From: Hyphomonadaceae bacterium UBA4763
GTDB lineage: Bacteria; Pseudomonadota; Alphaproteobacteria; Caulobacterales; Aquidulcibacteraceae
Length of the DNA stretch: 7,952 nucleotides
Reading direction: 5' to 3'
Assembly: GCA_002403455.1 (NCBI GenBank)
Contig: DHHV01000060.1
Coordinates: forward strand, 23,318 to 31,269
Positions within the stretch are counted from its first letter, which is position 1, and each line of letters opens with the position of its first letter. Shown one piece after another: positions 6,720 to 7,952 of this stretch. The position numbers were made by a program, and so were the translations under genes. The notes beneath the pieces are model-generated. The model was not told where the DNA came from and searched no databases. It saw only the letters and a program-made list of their open reading frames with translations.

Positions 6720-7601
6720 CTATCGCGCTGGCAGAGCGCCGCAGCGCGCTTCAAAAGCAGCGACAGCGTCGGGCATCCAGGCGCGGAAATTCTCGGCGCG
6801 GCGGCCTGAATCGGGGTGGGTCGAGAACATTTCCGGCGGCTTTTGCCCGCCGCCCAATGCACCCATCCGTTCCCACAAGGCTGGCGCTTCGCGCGGGTCG
6901 TAACAAGCCGCCACCAAGAGGTCCAAGCCGATCTTGTCGGCCTCGGTCTCGTGCTCGCGGCTATAAGGCAGCATGAAGCCGACTTGTGCGCCGAAGCCGA
7001 AAATCTGCATGGCGGCTTGCCGCGCGCCGGGATCCATGTCGCCGGCGGCGACGCCGACGGCAGCCTGGCCGAGCTGAACCAATTGGCTTTGGCTCATCCG
7101 CTCGGCGCCATGGCGCAGCAAGGCATGGGCGATCTCATGCCCCATGATCACCGCCAACCCATTGTCATTGGCGGCGACCGGCAAAATGCCGGTATAGAAC
7201 GCCACATAGCCGCCGGGCAGGCAAAAGGCGTTGGCCTGATCGGACTGCACCAGGTTAAACTGCCAGTCGAATTTGTTGGCGAGTTCGGCCGTCTGCGGCA
7301 AAGCCCGCGCGGCATTGGCAAGGTCTGCGCCAATACGCCGCAGCAAATCGACCTCCGGCCCCGAGCCGACGACGGCGGATTCGCTCAAGACTTGGCGATA
7401 GGATTGCAAGCCGAGCGCAACTTCTTGTTCTTCGCTGACCGTGATGAATTGGCTGCGGCCGGTGAGGTCATTTTCCTTGACGTTGGAAAAGTAATAAACC
7501 CCGATGCCGATCGCGGCGATCAGCATGATCGGCCAGCGAAAACCGCCGCCACGTCCGCGTCCCATGCGCAAACGGCGCATTCCCTGTTGCGGCAACCGCA
7601 T
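6720..7601 (-). CDS. M48 family metalloprotease, membrane anchored (YggG/LoiP-like)
   Basis: This 293-residue protein has a basic, Gly/Arg-rich N-terminus followed by one hydrophobic segment at residues 24-38. It lacks a lipobox, so it is probably anchored in the inner membrane with its catalytic domain in the periplasm. The M48 peptidase domain spans about residues 55-280. The zinc site is HEIAH (His155, Glu156, His159), with the third ligand Glu218 in the SREHETEAD motif. The closing FSTHPDSGRRAENFRAW block (259-275) is also typical. All catalytic residues are intact. Relatives such as LoiP and BepA act in envelope protein quality control; that role is inferred here, and the C-terminal TPR region of BepA is absent. 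The start at 7601 is supported by GGGAGGAAATC directly upstream. The DUF1800 and DUF1501 genes follow on the same strand, so all three may form one transcript. Confidence 0.93.
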   Translation of the reverse strand: MRLPQQGMRRLRMGRGRGGGFRWPIMLIAAIGIGVYYFSNVKENDLTGRSQFITVSEEQEVALGLQSYRQVLSESAVVGSGPEVDLLRRIGADLANAARALPQTAELANKFDWQFNLVQSDQANAFCLPGGYVAFYTGILPVAANDNGLAVIMGHEIAHALLRHGAERMSQSQLVQLGQAAVGVAAGDMDPGARQAAMQIFGFGAQVGFMLPYSREHETEADKIGLDLLVAACYDPREAPALWERMGALGGGQKPPEMFSTHPDSGRRAENFRAWMPDAVAAFEARCGALPAR

Positions 7602-7782
7602 GATTTCCTCCCGAATTGGCCCTTGATGGTTGTTTACGGCGAAAGCCGGCCTTTGGGTAGGCGGGAATCACGGGCGTGGAATTTGGTTATGGGCCTGCGG
7701 CGGAAACGCGGCTTTTCTTGACCGAAAAATTCCGTCAGGCTCACGTTTTCATAAAGTGATTGTGAAACAGAGGAACCCGGAA
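7602..7782. other. Divergent spacer between the M48 and polyproline lipoprotein genes
   Basis: This 181-base region must carry the promoters of the M48 gene (leftward) and the lipoprotein gene (rightward). It holds a small CGGC-GAAA-GCCG tetraloop-type hairpin in its left part and an AT-richer patch near 7720-7765. A TTGACC at 7718-7723 resembles a -35 box, but no -10 lies at the right distance. No promoter can be assigned reliably. Confidence 0.4.
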
Positions 7783-7952
7783 ATGCGCCTGTCGACCAGT
7801 TTGACCTTGTTCGCCGCGAGCGCCTTGCTGGCTTTGCTGGTTTCGGCTTGCGCAACATCCTCGCCCGATCAGGCGACGCAAACGCCTAGCCCGAACACGC
7901 CGTCGCCGCCTCCACCACCGCCTCCTCCTCCTCCGCCGCCGCCTCCACCGCC
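7783..7952 (+). CDS. Polyproline lipoprotein, N-terminal part
   Basis: Fifty-six residues are visible before the window ends. They begin with a lipoprotein signal peptide: MRLSTSL, a hydrophobic core to residue 20, and lipobox VSAC with the lipidated Cys at 23. Residue 24 is Ala, compatible with outer-membrane sorting. A short Thr/Ser/Pro/Gln linker (24-41) leads into an unbroken run of at least 15 prolines (residues 42-56), still running at the window edge. Such a run would form a stiff polyproline II rod, which could hold a downstream domain away from the membrane. The prolines use all kinds of CCN codons except CCC in the visible run, so the tract is not one simple triplet repeat. A GAGGAA ribosome site lies upstream of 7783. 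It is transcribed away from the M48 gene. The downstream domain, and so the function, cannot be seen. Confidence 0.82.
   Translation, partial: MRLSTSLTLFAASALLALLVSACATSSPDQATQTPSPNTPSPPPPPPPPPPPPPPP

Noticed and set aside
5949..6809. Plus-strand open frame (286 codons) opposite DUF1800 and the adjacent spacer
   Set aside because: No recognisable motif, and it runs opposite conserved DUF1800 blocks and the end of the M48 gene.
6816..7721. Plus-strand open frame (301 codons) opposite the M48 gene
   Set aside because: The opposite strand encodes a complete M48 zinc site; this frame is its mirror and has no ribosome site.
7906..7952. CCN-rich tract at the window end as a simple microsatellite
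   Set aside because: The triplets are mixed and in frame with a lipoprotein gene, so it is better explained as a coding polyproline run.

Overview
The window is a GC-rich chromosomal segment with dense, tightly packed genes and strong Shine-Dalgarno sites. The HslU sequence, the lipoproteins and the paired DUF1800/DUF1501 genes suggest an alphaproteobacterium, possibly Hyphomicrobiales or a related order. That placement is an inference from protein style; no rRNA or other taxonomic marker is present. I see no tRNA, CRISPR array, transposase or phage gene.

Layout, left to right. (1) The 3' part of hslU (+, cut by the window start) ends near 557. (2) A small lipoprotein gene of unknown function follows (660-1220, +). 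(3) A DUF4287/DUF5655 protein gene (1270-1851, -) converges on it; the junction holds two hairpins. (4) After a divergent spacer comes a membrane-anchored M20 metallopeptidase gene (about 2119-3954, +). Its C-terminal ~100 residues look like a chagasin (I42 inhibitor) type beta-domain, which is unusual for M20 enzymes. (5) Converging on it with 15 bases between is a minus-strand set transcribed in the order M48 metalloprotease (7601-6720), DUF1800 protein (6644-5175), Tat-exported DUF1501 protein (5169-3970). The last two are separated by only 5 bases and are probably translationally coupled. (6) Divergent from the M48 gene, a lipoprotein gene with a long polyproline run starts at 7783 and is cut by the window end.

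The shared theme is the cell envelope and proteolysis: HslU (cytoplasmic protease ATPase), a membrane-tethered M20 exopeptidase, a membrane-tethered M48 endopeptidase, a Tat-exported alkaline-phosphatase-like DUF1501 protein, and two lipoproteins. Nothing here amounts to a clearly new defence or mobile system. The items most worth following are the M20-chagasin-like fusion and the M48/DUF1800/DUF1501 cluster. DUF1800-DUF1501 pairs recur in bacteria but have no settled function.
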